A DNA stretch of 64,000 nt from Taeniopygia guttata (GCF_048771995.1 NC_133026.1:93647501-93711500), one strand, 5' to 3'. Counted from the stretch's first letter, positions 20,636 to 35,100 are shown. The notes: a model not told the origin generated them from the letters alone. Made by a program: numbers and translations.

Positions 20636-23600
20636 TTCCATTAAGAATAGAGAATCCTCTGCTTGCTTGCTCACTCAGCACAATGAAGAAAAGCAATGAA
20701 ATACTTGAAGTCAGGTCAGACTACCTTTTGTCATATGTAACTGTTATTACACAGATGTCACAGCAGCAGGTGCAAAATAAATACCTGGGTAATGGAAACC
20801 ATTTGCTTTGCTTTTAGCCACAGGCATCAGGTCTGATTTACTTGTGGCTGGCAGCTAAGAGAGCAAGGGAGACCCAGGTCCCTACAGCCAGGCTCACTTT
20901 TACTTGCTCAGAGATGGGAAAAGTTAGCCACAGTGGACGCTGATCCAGAGATCATCCTATTTTTCACCATGCCCTCTTCCTCATGTTCCCCTACTGTTCT
21001 GCCAGAGCAGGGAGATTTAGCTGAGCCTTGAATCCACACTTACGCACTGCCCTTTCATCATTTGGACCTCGGTGAATGTACACAGTCTGGAGCAGTCTTT
21101 GCTCAAGGCAAACAAAGTAAAGGAGGAGAGTGACATTTCAGTCTTTCATTGCAGAGTCATTCAGGTCACTCACTGAAATTATAGACACCAGCTCCAGCAA
21201 TGTTAGCAGCCAACTTTAGATTATTAACCATCCTTTTGATAGCAGTACATTTATGGTGCCAGTGCACAGAGAATTCCTCCAAATTACAGGGTGTTCTAAC
21301 ACAGCCGGTCAAACCACATGGACCTGTAGATGCAGTAAGCAGTATAATTACACCAGTTTTCTCATTTATACTTTCCTAGCAGCACTCAAAATTCACTCTC
21401 AACCATTGGATACTGCTTTTTGCATCAGGCTATGAAAAGAGATAAGAGTGAAGGGTGCCTTAAGAATAGCTCATTAGGAAGACATCAACCATTTTCTTTT
21501 ATTGCATTATTTATGTTTTGGGTGATAATACAACACTATTTACAGGGCAAAGTGCACTCAAGAAGCGTATTGGCCTGTAGGTGGGTTCATTTGATTAGGT
21601 TTAGAAGGGGGAAAGCTACAGCAATTTCTTTTACCTGCTGTTATCCTGAAAGACCTGAGCTTTTTCTTACCCTCATCAGGCCATATATTGTCAATACATT
21701 TGAGATCCACTAAACTTCATTACCCTTTCAGATACTTCTGGGAAAGGTAGTGACTTTTTTTTATCTCCTAAGGCTCTGGAAATCCTTCACTGCAACAATC
21801 ACTGGCATGCCTGGTAGGATCCATTTTTAATATAATGACCTTCTGCATACAAGAAAACAAACATGAAGAGGACCTAAACATTTAGATGATAAAGCTGATT
21901 TCACACAAAGCAGTCCACGTCAAAAAAACTTCAGTCAATAATAATAATAATACAGATAATGGTTATGAATACTTATTTTCATTCCTTTAATTGTATTTTA
22001 TAGTTAGCCAAATAATCTTTTAATTAGAGACTTTTCTCATATTTTTTCTTTATTCTCCTACAGAGCCATTTTCAGTGTCTAATGCTGCTGCTGTACATTT
22101 TGGTACATAGGTAAAGATCCAAGAATAAATTTTGGCCCTGACCATGGAATATTTACTCACTTTGAAATGTAAGTAAAAGAAATGAAACTGATAAACTGAA
22201 ACTGTAAAATCTGGGAATTCCTTACTTATTTTAATGCAGTTTCTGTCTCTGACACTTTCTGCTGCTTTTCTGCTATAACCAATACTAATGATTAAAAAAA
22301 ACCAAACCAAACAAACCCCAACAACAAAGCATAACAGAACAAAACAAAAACAAAACCCACTCAAATCTGGGAGGTGCAGAAGGGGTAGAAACTATCAGAC
22401 ATTCCAAAGAGAACATGAGAGAATTTAGGTTGAAAATAGAGGCCATAGCATAAAGTGTATGCAGGTCTGCTCCTTGTTATGAAGAGGGACTCTTAACAGA
22501 GTTCACAGCATATGAATGGATCCCCATGCTTGTGTGTAAGAGACCAGACAAGCAAGTAGAAAAAACTGCTCCTCATGCTCCTTTAAGCCCTGAAAATTTC
22601 CACTAAATATTCTTACTGTGAAGAAGAATGGCATCTTAATAGTTATTAACTGAGAAAGCACTGTTTAAGTTATTAATTTAAAGTACAAATACCTTCAGTG
22701 TCTGAAAGAGTCTTGCAGCTAAAAAAACCCCAAACCACTGAAACAAAAAAAAAAAAATGGGCAAAAGATTTCTGATTTTCAAAGTAGTAGAATTAGTTTG
22801 GCTGTATATACTATTCACTGACTTTCTGAATTACAGATCACTGAGATCTCCATACAGAAATGCAATGTACTGGTATTCATCTTGTCGATGATATATACTC
22901 AGAGGGCTATTTCTCTAATTGATGGCTTCATCATTCAATTCAAGATGCATAAGGATAGCTATTGTTATCTAACACTATCATATGTTCCTATTGTTCCACA
23001 CTTCTCTCCTTGTCAATAGCATCCAAGATATCCTATCTAAATCTTCAAGATAGCAAAAGAAAGGTGCATTATTTGTTGACTCCACACATCGCATTATTAA
23101 GCATTTGTGAACAACATGCATATCTCCCCACTGACATCTTTAAGTATTCAATTAAAATTGGATTAGAGAGTACACCAATACAAATAAATACTCAGTTATA
23201 TGAAGGCTTTGCATTGAATTCTTAAATTATTCTAATACAGGTGCTTGCTAGCAGCCACTCAGTTGAAATCAGGAGAGTGATGCAAGTGTGAGAATGAATG
23301 GTGTATGAAAGGGAGGAAGGCAGATTGCTTTATGGTGGAGTCATGGCAGAGGTTTGACAGGAAATGCTTCTCCCAATACAGCTAAGCAGGGAAGGAGAAC
23401 CCTATTATATGGATGAGCAGGACCAGCACTGGCATCTTGTCATTCTAACTTGTATAAGTAAGCAAGCTTAATTGCTCCTTGTCTTTTCAAGATGACTTTC
23501 CACCAACAATCTCATTATCACACACATATATGTTTATTGCACATATTCGGGTCCCTTCATGCAGACCTGAGTGCAGTGAGGAGAGCAGCAATATTATCCA

Positions 23601-24050
23601 GTAACATTGTTTTTCCTTCTTCCCCTTTTAACCAGGTGGATGTGACCTGCCTTCTGCTTCTGCAATTAACAGGGTGACCAGAGGCAGTGGAATGTACACC
23701 AGGAAAGAATAGAACCAGAGGGAAAGCAAGCTGTCAAGAGAACAGTGTACTGAAGAGGAAAAATGTAAAACATGACTTCTATTTACCATGATTAATATGT
23801 AAAGTTAACATGTTTGTCATGGAATATATTAATATGTATGTTTTCCATTATGTAGATTTTTTCTTATATTACTTATTAGAAAGGGATACAATCAAAATGA
23901 TGGGGCAAGAATGCCACTTAAAAATTAGGTGATGCCTAGTCAACATAACATAACCACTACAGTGTCATTTCTGATTTAGATGTGGTGATATCAGAATAAT
24001 TGCCACTGGGAAGAAATTAAAATGTCTGTTAATGATAAATAACATGACAA

Positions 24051-24068
24051 GAAGGAGGATCCTCCTTC
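24051..24068. repeat. Perfect 18-bp palindrome
   Basis: GAAGGAGGATCCTCCTTC is identical to its reverse complement, with no spacer. The flanks do not extend the symmetry. Confidence 0.9.
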
Positions 24069-25821
24069 ACATATAATTCCAAGCAAAATACGGCTGCTGA
24101 ATTTCTTGAGCACTTGGTGCTGTTCATTGATGAAGAGGAAACAAGCAGGTTTTGTGCTGCTGCATGGCCATAAGAGCAGTCCTGTACTTTCTCAAGCCCA
24201 AATGTAGACAATATAGGTCTAAAAAGATTTCGCCGTGCAATTTCCAGTCAGGGGAGGTGTAATAGTGAAGCTCACATGAAGTGAATATTAACACTATTCC
24301 AGCAGAAAGCACAGTACATAACAAACAGAAAGTTAAGCAAAATGAGGATAGAGGCAGGGAGACAGCAGTGCACGTGGATACTTTACAAAACCTCCAAATA
24401 CTCTTGCCTTGTCTCTGTCACCATAGGCAGCCTTAGCTCACGGATCAAAAGACCGTCATACATTTGTTTTATATCATAAATGTGTCAAGAATGAGCTACA
24501 CAAAGCATCATTCACCCACTACACATGGCTTGTTAGCCTAGTCGAGAGCATCTTTCAACTCATTCACACATTAAAAGCCAGGAAACCAACATTTGATTAC
24601 TAGTTCTAGCATAAAGATCAAAGACCACATCTTCCCATCTGTGAAGAGCAAGAGCCATATTGCTTTCTCCTCTTTCTTCATTTACAGAAGAAATGAAGAG
24701 TCAAAACACAAAATCAACGTTATACTCCACATCCCATGAATAACACAGTTCCAGTCTCTAAAAACACAAAGCAGCCACTATTACTTACATACATTTTCTT
24801 GGAAAGAAGTATAAGTGAATCTGTAGTCACATCTTCACAGTACTTCCAGTCTGCAGTTATTCAAAGCTCAGAGTAGCTTGATCCACAGGTGTTAACCTAG
24901 TGTATAAAATTCCAACACCTCTTAAAAGGGAAAATACCATATACCTGCCATTTACTCTTCTTCAAAATCAGATGGGTTAGATTAAAAGAAAGTTCTAACT
25001 TAAAATCACAAAAACAAACCTGAAACAGGTGGGTTAAGCCAATGTTTTTCCATTGTAATAATTAATTTTTTACTTACCTGTTGGTTAAAGAAGCTTGAAA
25101 ATATAAATAAATAAAAATCAGCCTTTACCTGGAGAATAAATATGTCCACTTTCAGGTGAAACTTATTTGTTGATTCAGTTCCAGACATTGCAAATTCTTC
25201 TGCAGGGGATTTAGTCTTAGGCTCATGTAGCCAAACCATAGCAGGGGCAGTGAAAAAAGAGAGGGTAAAAAAATGTGTAACATGCTTTCTAAAATATGGC
25301 AAATTAACACACAAAAGGCTCTAGTGAAACAGCTGAACCACTGACATAGCATTTTGAGATATACAGGATTTTTTTTTTTTTGGTGGTCTGTTTTACTACA
25401 CAGCATGTGAAAGGAGTGCAGAGCTCAGCCAGCCCCCAGCTAATTGCTTTGGCTCTTTTGCATGAAGATCATTTGCTGACAAATTGTTACAGACACATTT
25501 AGGCAACAAGTTTTTATAGGATGCCTGGTGCTCTTTATAATGCAATTAGCGTTATTTAGTATACATGTTTTCTTATGCATTGTTGTTCTTTCACTGGCAA
25601 ACAATAACAATGAAATCTGCACCCTTCAAGAGGCTGAATCTTTCCTCATGTTTCCTGGATTTGAGCTGTCTTTTGGGAGCATAGAGTCATCAAAGGAAAA
25701 ATCCTACCTCATGTTTAGTAAAGGGCATTTTATTTTAATGTCTGTTTGGGAAAGTTAGAAGAAAATGTGGACTGAGGTTGATCTTATTCTTTTGCCAGCT
25801 TTACAAAAGACACAAGGAACA

Positions 25822-25863
25822 TTTGCTTTCTAAAATAAACACAAGTTTATTTTAGAAAGCAAA
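25822..25863. repeat. Perfect 19-bp inverted repeat, 4-base loop
   Basis: The left arm TTTGCTTTCTAAAATAAAC (25822-25840) and the right arm (25845-25863) are exact reverse complements around the loop ACAA. The structure is AT-rich, too short for a standard animal pre-miRNA, and could form a hairpin or cruciform. Confidence 0.95.
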
Positions 25864-27062
25864 GAGTTTTGATCTGCTCCAAAGGAACTGCAAAGAAAAG
25901 TCTTCCTATGAGTTCACATGTTGGAAGACTCCTTGCAGTTTTTACTCAAGCATGCCATGGATAGGTAATGAAATATCGCCAATTCTGACATCTCCAAACC
26001 TCTGCTAACCAGCAAAGTATCAAGGGCTATGTATCCCTTCCAGCAGTGGTAAGGTTCTCCAGGAAACAAGTTTTCCATATATGTGTCCTTTTGTGCAAGA
26101 CACACCCCTACCATCAGGTCCTGTAATGATGTTACATGCCTGGCCTACCTTGAAGCCATGCTGACATTTGTGTGCAAGGTATCCCTTGTACCACGGAGGA
26201 CCCAGTCTGGTAGCCTTGAAAATGAAGTGTTCTGAGCACCTGCCTGAGATGCAAACAGGGAATAAACTTCAATTAATTTCTTCCAAAGTGATTCAAATGC
26301 ACACATTTTAGTAGGGTCCTAACCACAAAAATATAGGGACTTTTTTTTGAATAGGGATACCCCTTTTTGAAGCTGCTTTACTTACCATAAATTAAACATA
26401 GCAAAAGAAGTCAGACACCCTGTTCTTGAATGGCCATCATAATCACTACACCTGAAAGCCTTTCTTTCTTGCTAGCTGCAGTGCCTTTCTTGTGCATTAC
26501 CTTATTTTCTAGGATCTCTTGCACAAAGAGTAGAGGCACTGCTCTGCAGCCTGAGAGTCCTGTTAGCACAGAATTTGATTCACAATTTCCCACCCTCTTC
26601 CTACTGCCTCAAAGTACCTAAAACTTTACATCTGGATACCTACAGGAGCAAACAGATCATGATCTAATCACTCTTGGTACCTACATTTGACACAGAAGGT
26701 ATTATTCACTATCCAGAGAAGGCTCTGAGCCCTAGATGTGTTCCAGAGACTTAACTGACTCAGGAAATGGAGCACAAGTTTCTTCTCTCTCCTGTGATCA
26801 TGCCAACAACTGAGCTAAACAGTCTGCTCAGTTTCCCTCCGTTTCCCTGACCTAGTAAATGTCTAAATCAAACACAAAACACATCAACAAGAATCCCTGC
26901 AATTCAACATGAAAGAGTCCCATCCCAAAGTCAGTTATGCAGCCTGTTGTGACAACCCTGGGTGGCTCCGCCCAGGACCACTGTGACTTTCACAGGTGAA
27001 TCAGCAGCATGAATTTCTTCAGGTAGAGTGCAATTACCAGGACTGGAATTTAACCAGAATTA

Positions 27063-27265
27063 TCACAGAATCACAGAATGGGTAAGGTTAGAAGGGAACA
27101 CACTGGGTCCAATCTCCTGCTCTGATCCCGTCTCCCTGCTCGAGGAGGGTCCCCTAGACTACATTGCACAGGATAAAGTCCAGATGGTTCTTGAATATCT
27201 CAGGTGAGGGAGATTCCAGACTGTAGGGCAACCTACATGCATAGTCACCTGCATGTAAAGAAGGA
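27063..27265 (-). mobile_element. CR1 fragment, minus orientation
   Basis: The segment opens with CACAGAATCACAGAATGG, the reverse complement of the CR1 terminal octamer repeats. It continues through typical CR1 3' sequence (GAAGGGAACACACTGGGTCC; CAGATGGTTCTTGAATATCT; GAGGGAGATTCCAGA). Similarity fades after about 27,265. Confidence 0.8.
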
Positions 27266-27269
27266 CCTC

Positions 27270-28030
27270 TAGCCCAACCTTCTCTGTTCCTGCAGTGCTA
27301 TTCTTCAGTGGGTGGCGGAGAGCTACCTGTGATCATGGAGAACTGCAGAAATAAAAATGAATTGTAAAGTAATATTTATAGCTCCAAATGGAAAGTGATG
27401 AGACAAAAAACAATTCCCCTGTTTGAATTCCTGTGTTACATTCAGAGATTTAACAAAATCTGATGAGCATTTATTATTGTACAGCTAATGGAAATAGTTG
27501 TGCAGATTTCTCAATCTCTCCCCCTTCCTGAGCCTTGCTTTCAAGTACATTATTGCATGTATGCCATCTAAGATGGGGTAGTGAACTGGCATATGATACA
27601 TGCTGGAAAAAATGGGCCAACTAAACAAAATGTAAAGTGACACTATTTCTCCTCAGTGAGGGTCTGATTCAGCCCCTCATATGTGCCTAACTTTGAGCAG
27701 GCACCAAAGTGCCATGCTGAAGGAGAAGGGTGGAATTGCTTGCATTCTTGGAGTGAAACACGTGGAGTTTAAGAGCTTTGCAGAATCCCAGCCTAAACTA
27801 ATAGCATTGTATTTCTTGTTAACTGAGAACAAAAGCAAGCCAGTTTGGGATCACGCTGACCTAGATGCTATCAGAGGTTAGCAAAAATGACTGGTCAGAC
27901 CTGTCAGGACTAAACAGCTGCATCAAGCAGTGGGAAGGAGCTCCGGGGGAAGGAGGGCGCAGGAGTTGCAAATAGAGAGACAGAGGAGCAGGAGGAAAAG
28001 ATGTAAACTTCGTGTCCTGAATACGCATGA
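27270..28030. other. Intergenic, no gene recognised
   Basis: Nothing recognised between the CR1 fragment and the TG repeat. Confidence 0.4.
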
Positions 28031-28031
28031 A

Positions 28032-28046
28032 TGTGTGTGTGTGTGT

Positions 28047-28102
<56 letters not shown>
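28032..28102 (+). repeat. (TG)n microsatellite
   Basis: About 35 TG units with a single interruption (A at 28051). Open frames across it are artefacts of the repeat. Confidence 0.95.
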
Positions 28103-28103
<1 letters not shown>

Positions 28104-30798
28104 CTCTGCAGCTGAAGCTTTGGTCTTGTCATTTGCATATACACAGATCACAGGACAACTTTCGCCCAACCTTTCAGAAACAACCTTATGGCACCATGAC
28201 TCCCATGCTCTCAGCACTCCTTGGGCTTCATTTCCATAAATTACAGTACAAAAGGATAATAGCCTGTTAGCAGTCCCAGCACTGTCTGACATACAAAGCA
28301 CCAAGAGCAGGAGTATTTTCCTTGCCAACCTGTGCCCCTCTTGTGGACCAGGTGTAGCCCCACTTGCAAAATGTGGTACTGTACCAGCAGTTTCTAACCT
28401 GATTGCAAAGCTAACTAAAGCTAATTTATCATGACAGGCTAATCAGGATGACAAGGTTGTGTAGGTGACATTTCCCAAAATCTCCAATTTTTAATTTTTT
28501 TAAAATCCCTTAGCAATTTATTTTCTGAATAGCAAAGTTTTCTCCAAGAATGTTCCAAAACATAGTCAAGGTTAACCATGCTGTGAGCTTATTCAATATT
28601 TATGATTCTTTTTTATTTGTACTAGGACTTTTTGGGGACTCCAAATAGTCCATTAATCAAACCGAATGACAAAATAGGCCATTTGACAATTTGTACAGGG
28701 GCTGTGTATTTTTTTTTTTTTCTGTTCAAGAATAAAGAACCAACTTAACTTCATCAACAGTTCCTGATTAATTGTTACAAAGTGTCATCCATAAATTTTC
28801 CTTCGATCTAATAATCCTTTCAGAAGACTTAACAATATCCCCAGTGATTTGGGTTTTATTGAGGGCTGAGTTCCTGGAGAAGCAGTGACACAAATAGCTC
28901 AAGTGAACTGAGACACCTCCGTGGACAGTCTTCACAGAGTTGACAGTTCTGAAATACAATTATCAGTGTGATCTGCTTAAGAATTCATCATCAGCTCCTG
29001 CCTTCTGAAGACTTAAAAAAATACCGCGGCATACAAAGAAAAAGAGGTGATAAGAAGGCATCATTTTCTTCCAGCCTCATAACTGTAAATTGAAGAAAAT
29101 TATTTTCTTTGCCTGCAGCTCATTGGCATATAGGCAGCATTATATTATAATTTCATAAGCATAAATCCTTTGAATAAATTTCAGAAGAATAACTGAATTA
29201 GAAATGCAAGTAAAGTATCTAAAAAACTTAACTGTACTAGGCAGGAAAAACTGGATGCGAGTAAAACTGGCATGGGGAGATTTACTGTCTGCCTTCTCAT
29301 CCTCTGTCTGTGAAGGGAATACTCCCCCACTCCTCCCACTAACCTGATCTAGCTAAGGTAAATTTTAAGAAGGAAAAAAAATGTTAATTTCAACCATCAT
29401 TTCCATACACAGCAGGAAAAGATGAAATCTAACCCACCTTGCTGCCTTTTTTTGCAGAATTTCAGCTGTATTTCATCATTAATTAATCTTGGAGATACAA
29501 CAGGCTTGGGGTTTGTTGTAATTATTGTTATTTGTTTATTTATTAGTAGTAAGCATATGGGAGATCAAAAGCATGCCTCCCAACTGTTCCCTAGCAACAA
29601 GTCAGTCAGTTATTTGCACAGAAGTCGTCCAACCTTCCCACAAAGTGAATCTGGGATGCAGCACTCCTGTGGTGCCCTCCTTGCCCCATCCCAAGGGCTG
29701 AGGGATGAGCAGGTGTTGATGCTCTCCAATGTCCAGCCAGGTGAACTGCACAAGTGTCTGCTAAGGGGCAGAAATAACTCACCTTTCCTGAGAAGCCCTG
29801 GGGAAAGGCTTGATTTTATAGTTGCATCATAAGATGATTGCAAGTCAGGAGATCAAAGTTAAGCCCTGTTATTGACTTTCTGTCCAATTTGGGCAAGTAC
29901 TCTCTTGTCAGTTACCTGCCTGCCTGCCTTTGGGAATTTAGACTCTTGTCTCACTGTGACTCAGCTGCTCACCTTTAAAATGGACATGCTAGTTTCATAT
30001 TCTCCACTATTTTGATTTTTTTCCATTATTTTTCTGTTACAATGTGTGTGTTACTATTATACTACATTTTCAGTTGACCTGGATTGCTAAGGCCACTGTT
30101 GAATTTTGTTCAGCACTCCTATGATTTCAACTGGAGAAGGTTCAGTGTGAACCTAAGTATGAAGAGCACTAATTACCACCCAGGTTGTCTGAACTAGTGT
30201 GAAACCCTCACAACTGCACCCTTTAAGCCATATGTGTTTCCATTTTGATTGATCTCCACTTTGTTTACAGAGGCAGCGCTGCTACTGTAAGGACGGCAGA
30301 GCCAGGGGCAGTGGCTTTATTTTAGCTTGTTCCTGCCTGCAGTGTGGGTAACCAGATAATCTTCTCTGTTGCCCAATTTTTCATGCAGAATACACCTTCT
30401 GCCTGGAAGAGGTGTAACACTTCCTCCAGTTTCTGTGTCTACCTTGCAGAACAGAGTCAAATTACAGCAACATGAACACATCCCTTATGTAGAGGGCAAT
30501 TGACAGCCATCACAGGGCACAGTGTTTCCCTCCTGTCTTCTACAAGCTGTGTAAGTAGTAGTGGGTTACACCACACCCTGAACTTACTGCATAAATAAGT
30601 TCATGTGTTGTATAGTGTGGGCTGCTCAGCATGCACCAACATGAAGGACCACAGGGGAAAACACCAAACATAATTCTGTAATATTATTATGTGCTATAGT
30701 TCACCAGTGGACTTCGAAAAACAGATTTACACAAGTGATGTGAAGTTTATATGGGACTTAGGGTATGAATCAGATGTGCATTTAGACTAGACAATAGG
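28103..30798. other. Intergenic, no gene recognised
   Basis: Non-coding by inspection. Open frames such as 29,422-29,832 (plus) lack any recognised domain. Confidence 0.4.
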
Positions 30799-30850
30799 AA
30801 AATTAGGCTAGAGGGGATCTCAAGGAGTCATCTGGTTCATCTTGCTAATT
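30799..30850 (-). mobile_element. Possible CR1 3' fragment
   Basis: TTAGGCTAGAGGGGATCTCA followed by AGGAGTCATCTGG resembles reversed CR1 3' sequence (a GGTTGGAAGGGACCTCA-type stretch, then ATCATCTGGTCC). It is short and diverged. Confidence 0.4.
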
Positions 30851-32103
30851 TCTTTTGGGGTCTCTGTATAACTAAATTAGTCACAAACAGGGAATATGTT
30901 TGCTCCTAATATTACTAGAAGAAACCGTGCATGTGGGAGGGGAGAGTGGGAGGATCAACTTTCCTAAATAAAGTGCATAAGTCCACTGGATAATTTCCAA
31001 GGACTCATAACCCTTTTTGGATCACAAAGAAATTTCCCTGTAACACACTGGTCAATAGCTGCAATGTGTTCTAATCTCTAGTGACCCTCTCAGCAAGGGC
31101 TGCTTCATGCCAGTATTCAAATCTGGTCTCTCAGAGATCTTAGCAGATGAACTATTAGGGAAAAAAAAAAATCACAAAAAAAAAAAATCTGTTTCCTTGA
31201 TCCTTGGACTTCTCTCCCACTCAAGAATAATGGAACCACTTTTATCTCAAACTATTAAAAATATTCATTTTGCCAGATACGAGGCCTGGAACATTTTATC
31301 CTCATAACTAAAGCATCTGGAAAGCTCTGAGCAACTTGAAACAGAGGATTAGGATGGAAATACTCAGCTGTATACTACATACATAGCTACCACTATTGCA
31401 GCTGCTTCTGTGGCTGGATGGATCTTGCAATTAGTGGCTTTTCATTGGTTTCCCCGATATTCAGAGAAAGGAGATTTTAGCACCCCTAGCTTCCTGGTTG
31501 TTATGTTGTGTGTTCATGACCTCCAAAACAGACGTTACCTATTTATTAACATCCCACGAAGTAATCAAGCCTAAATAATCCTTGTCCAGGTGAATCAGGG
31601 ATGTGTCCTCATATTCACCAACTCACCAAAGCAAAGTGATTTAAGAGGTTTTCTGGCTTGATTTTAATAGGGGTGAATAGAGACTCTTTTCTCCTATAAC
31701 TCTTCCCTGTTTCTGCCCTGGCTTGACATGCATATGGGACTAGTAACTTCATGTGTAACTGAGGCTATTGACACAAGGATAGCAAGAGAGGAGGCAGCAG
31801 AACCTTGGACTGTGTGGTATTTATCCTGTCTTTTTCTCCTTTGATCAATGAAAAGAAGAAAAATTATCTATACATAGAATGCTCCCACCTACTCACCTGT
31901 GTCTTCCCAGACTTTCATGCCACACTAATGTACCAGGGGTTGCTGTTATTCACAAAAAAACTGATGCCAGTTACAGATAGACAGCACTGTTCTCTCATGC
32001 AAGATGTATGGCCAGGAATGGGCCAACTAGCCTGCAAGCAAAGAGGGAAAGGGAAATTCTTTTCATGGACTGAAGTATTGCTGTCAGCCCACACTGCTCA
32101 GAA

Positions 32104-32142
<39 letters not shown>

Positions 32143-35100
32143 GCACACACACATATGCAGGCACGCACACAAGCATCGTCAGTGGAATGGCTAAATGGTA
32201 GCAGCCAACCTTCTCCCTCTGTGCAAGGAGCAGGATCCGACCTGTGAGGCATCCCAGCAGTTTGGCACTAATGGGGACTACAGGGCACTTCTGTTCTCTC
32301 CTGCTTGGCGTAGCCATGTCCAAGCAAAGGTGTGAAATTCAGCAGGTCAGGTACATGGCTGCAAGCACGCAATATTTATCATGTTACAAGTTGCCTATAT
32401 TTTATTTTTTTTCCTGGGGAAAAATATTGTCACTTTTTGTTTCATCAATTTAATTAGATACAATTTGTCTCAGCTTTTCTCTGCAGTATTTGTTTACTTT
32501 CTCATCAGGACCGACACAGGCCAATTAGTGTAGTGTAATTGTTTAACCTAGTCAGCGCGCTGCACTGGATAGAGGAGCGTGCTGGCTGCGAGGGAGGCAG
32601 GGATGAAGGAGCAGTCACCGGCTGCAGTGTGGCACGAGGGCCTTCAGGAATCGCTGACACGACACCGTCCCCTGGAAGCGCAAGTTGCTCTGACATCCCA
32701 GCAGCCCGGATTCCTTGTTCTCTGTCACTGCTATCACGGTACGATCAATTCCCAGAGCTAATTCTTCAACCACACCGTGCCCAAAGCACTGCACGGCATT
32801 ATCTCCTTCCTAGGATGCCCCCTGAAAGCAAAATCTACTGCAACCATAGAAACCAGAGGACTTAAGTGATGTGTCATGTACATGTGCTGTCTCTGTTTTC
32901 AGTACCTTCGCCAAGAATACAATGTGAGAGCCAGTAAGAAGGTTGATTTAATTCCTTCATCCAATACCTCTGGAAAAGTGGACAGAAATTAGCCACAAAA
33001 TAACTGACATATGCTTGCTTTTCTCTCTGAACTTATGCACAGATGCCAGAGGAATAGGGCTGCTACAGCCGCAAGCAGGGATGGAGGTGGGAAAAGGAGT
33101 TTGGTGGGGCTGCTTCACTGGAGAGCCCAATTCTGAATGTGGCTTTCGCAGGGAGGGTGGTAAGTGGGAGAAAAGGCAATAAGGGAGGTCTGTATGACAA
33201 AATATTTAAAGTTGTTTTGGCTCTGTTGATCAGCCTAAGCATTGATCAAACACAGTTGTGCCATGCCATGGAGGCAGTTTTACATATATTGCAAAAGCTA
33301 TTGATATTTTTTTCCCCTGCTTTACTGTGAAGAGTACATGGGGGAGGGAAGAAAAGACTATTGAGGTGGCCATTGCGAAAATACACAAGCCTTGTTAGTC
33401 AGAGCTACCACAGAAAAGAAAGAAAGGAAAAAAGGCATCTTAAAATGAAACAGTAATTGAGGAGAGGAAGAAAATACCTTTCTTTTTTTTTTCCTTTTCC
33501 TTTTCTTTCGTTCTTCTTTTAAATCAGACCGATGTTGTGATTAACTTGCATTCTGCAGCACAGTTGATGTGACAGTCAACCAAATTAATCCCATTATGCA
33601 AAATCCAGTTCACAAGTGGTTTTTCTTTTTCTTTTTTTTTTTTTTGCAAAATTATGTCAATTTTCCCATAAATTGGAGAGACCATGTCAGTTTTCTCTAT
33701 TGTACATAGACACTACACAGTGCTGTATGTCTATATTCCTTTAATGCAGTAAGATACAAATTTTAGCTCAGTGGCACAAATTAAGATTCATAACTTTAAT
33801 GCTGATGTTTCTGTTTACATGAGGCTTGTAGGAAAATTTCCATTAGTTTTGGCATTCATTTTCATTCTTGCATTTCATAACATACCAACTATTAAAAAAC
33901 AAGAGGATGAAGAGCTTTAAAAAATAAACAACCAGCAACCTGAAGTAAAAATGCCTAATTATTTTGATAACAGAAGCATGATTTTTTTTGTCCTCTCCCA
34001 CTTCTTTTTTTCCCCCTTCTTCCCTTTTAAAGGAATTTGTTGCCCGTGGTAAACAAGCGTCCTCAAGGCTCCCCATGGTGTGCATGGTGTCTGGCGGCTG
34101 GAGCAGGAGACATTTCCACAACTGCTACCCTTTCAGCTGACTGTGGCCATGCAGTAGGTGGCCAAATCTGCTTGGCTTTCACCGAGATCTGTGAATTCCC
34201 TGCATCCAACCAACTTGTCAAATTAAAACCTTGCGTGCTCTGTGCTGAAGAACAGACGTGCGATGGAAGCTTCTTGCACTCTAGCCCTTTGTCACCAGCA
34301 CGCTGAGCTCCCAACATCTGCTCGCTGGACTCTGCTTTTGCACCTTGTTCATTTATAATGCAGCAAACCTCAGCTTCCATAGCACCGGACTTAATGTGCC
34401 CCCAGTTAAAAAAAAAAGAAATTCAGAAAAAGGAACATCCGGAGAGGAGGGGAAGAGAAATTGAGGCTCTAATATACACATTCCTCACTGATTTGGAAAT
34501 AAATATATTTTTAAGTGAGAAGTATGTTGGATTGTACTTTTTTATCCCGGTAATGCTTTCTTGTACAGTGAATTGTTGACTTTTTTCCCATGCTTTAGAT
34601 TTATTAGACATGTGTCAAGTTGTCAGCCTCCTACCGCTTGCATTTGTGTCCACCTTGCAAACAGCAGGGAAAAATATTTTTTTCCCTTCTCTCTCTCTTT
34701 CTCTCTCTCCTATGAATGTTCACTTCTTGGCAGCTCTGAAACAAATTTTGAACAGTTGCTGTTCCTATTGATAGCAGTAGTTTGATGTTAGAAAAAGGGG
34801 GTTTATTTTCCCCAAGTTTCTGACATATACTGGCATATCATCTCACATCCTACCCTGATGCATCAAAACTAAAGCAAACCAAACCAAGGGAAAAAAAAAA
34901 GGCAGAAAGAGGGGGAGGGCATAAACCAGCATGTTCACACAGCTCCTGAGCCACTGAAGAACACCCGCCCATCTGTTCACCATTTCAATCCCTTTGTTCT
35001 ATCTTTATTATATGTATTCCTCAATAAAATGAACTCCTGCTACTTTGACGACATTTCAACACATGCCTCTTAGTCTGTGTTTGAACTGCCTGTGAGGATC

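Larger units (their letters stand above)
20640..27060. other. Intergenic, no gene recognised
   Basis: AT-rich non-coding sequence. Contents include an A/C-rich tract (22,292-22,354), an ATA run (21,940-21,952), an 18-bp palindrome (24,051-24,068) and a perfect 19-bp inverted repeat (25,822-25,863). No coding similarity was recognised. Confidence 0.45.

Noticed and set aside
25822..25863. Pre-miRNA interpretation of the perfect hairpin
   Set aside because: The stem of 19 bp with a 4-base loop is too short for standard Drosha/Dicer processing; kept only as a structural finding.
27861..28328. Open frames across the TG repeat
   Set aside because: Their length comes from the dinucleotide repeat, which encodes only alternating HT or CV.
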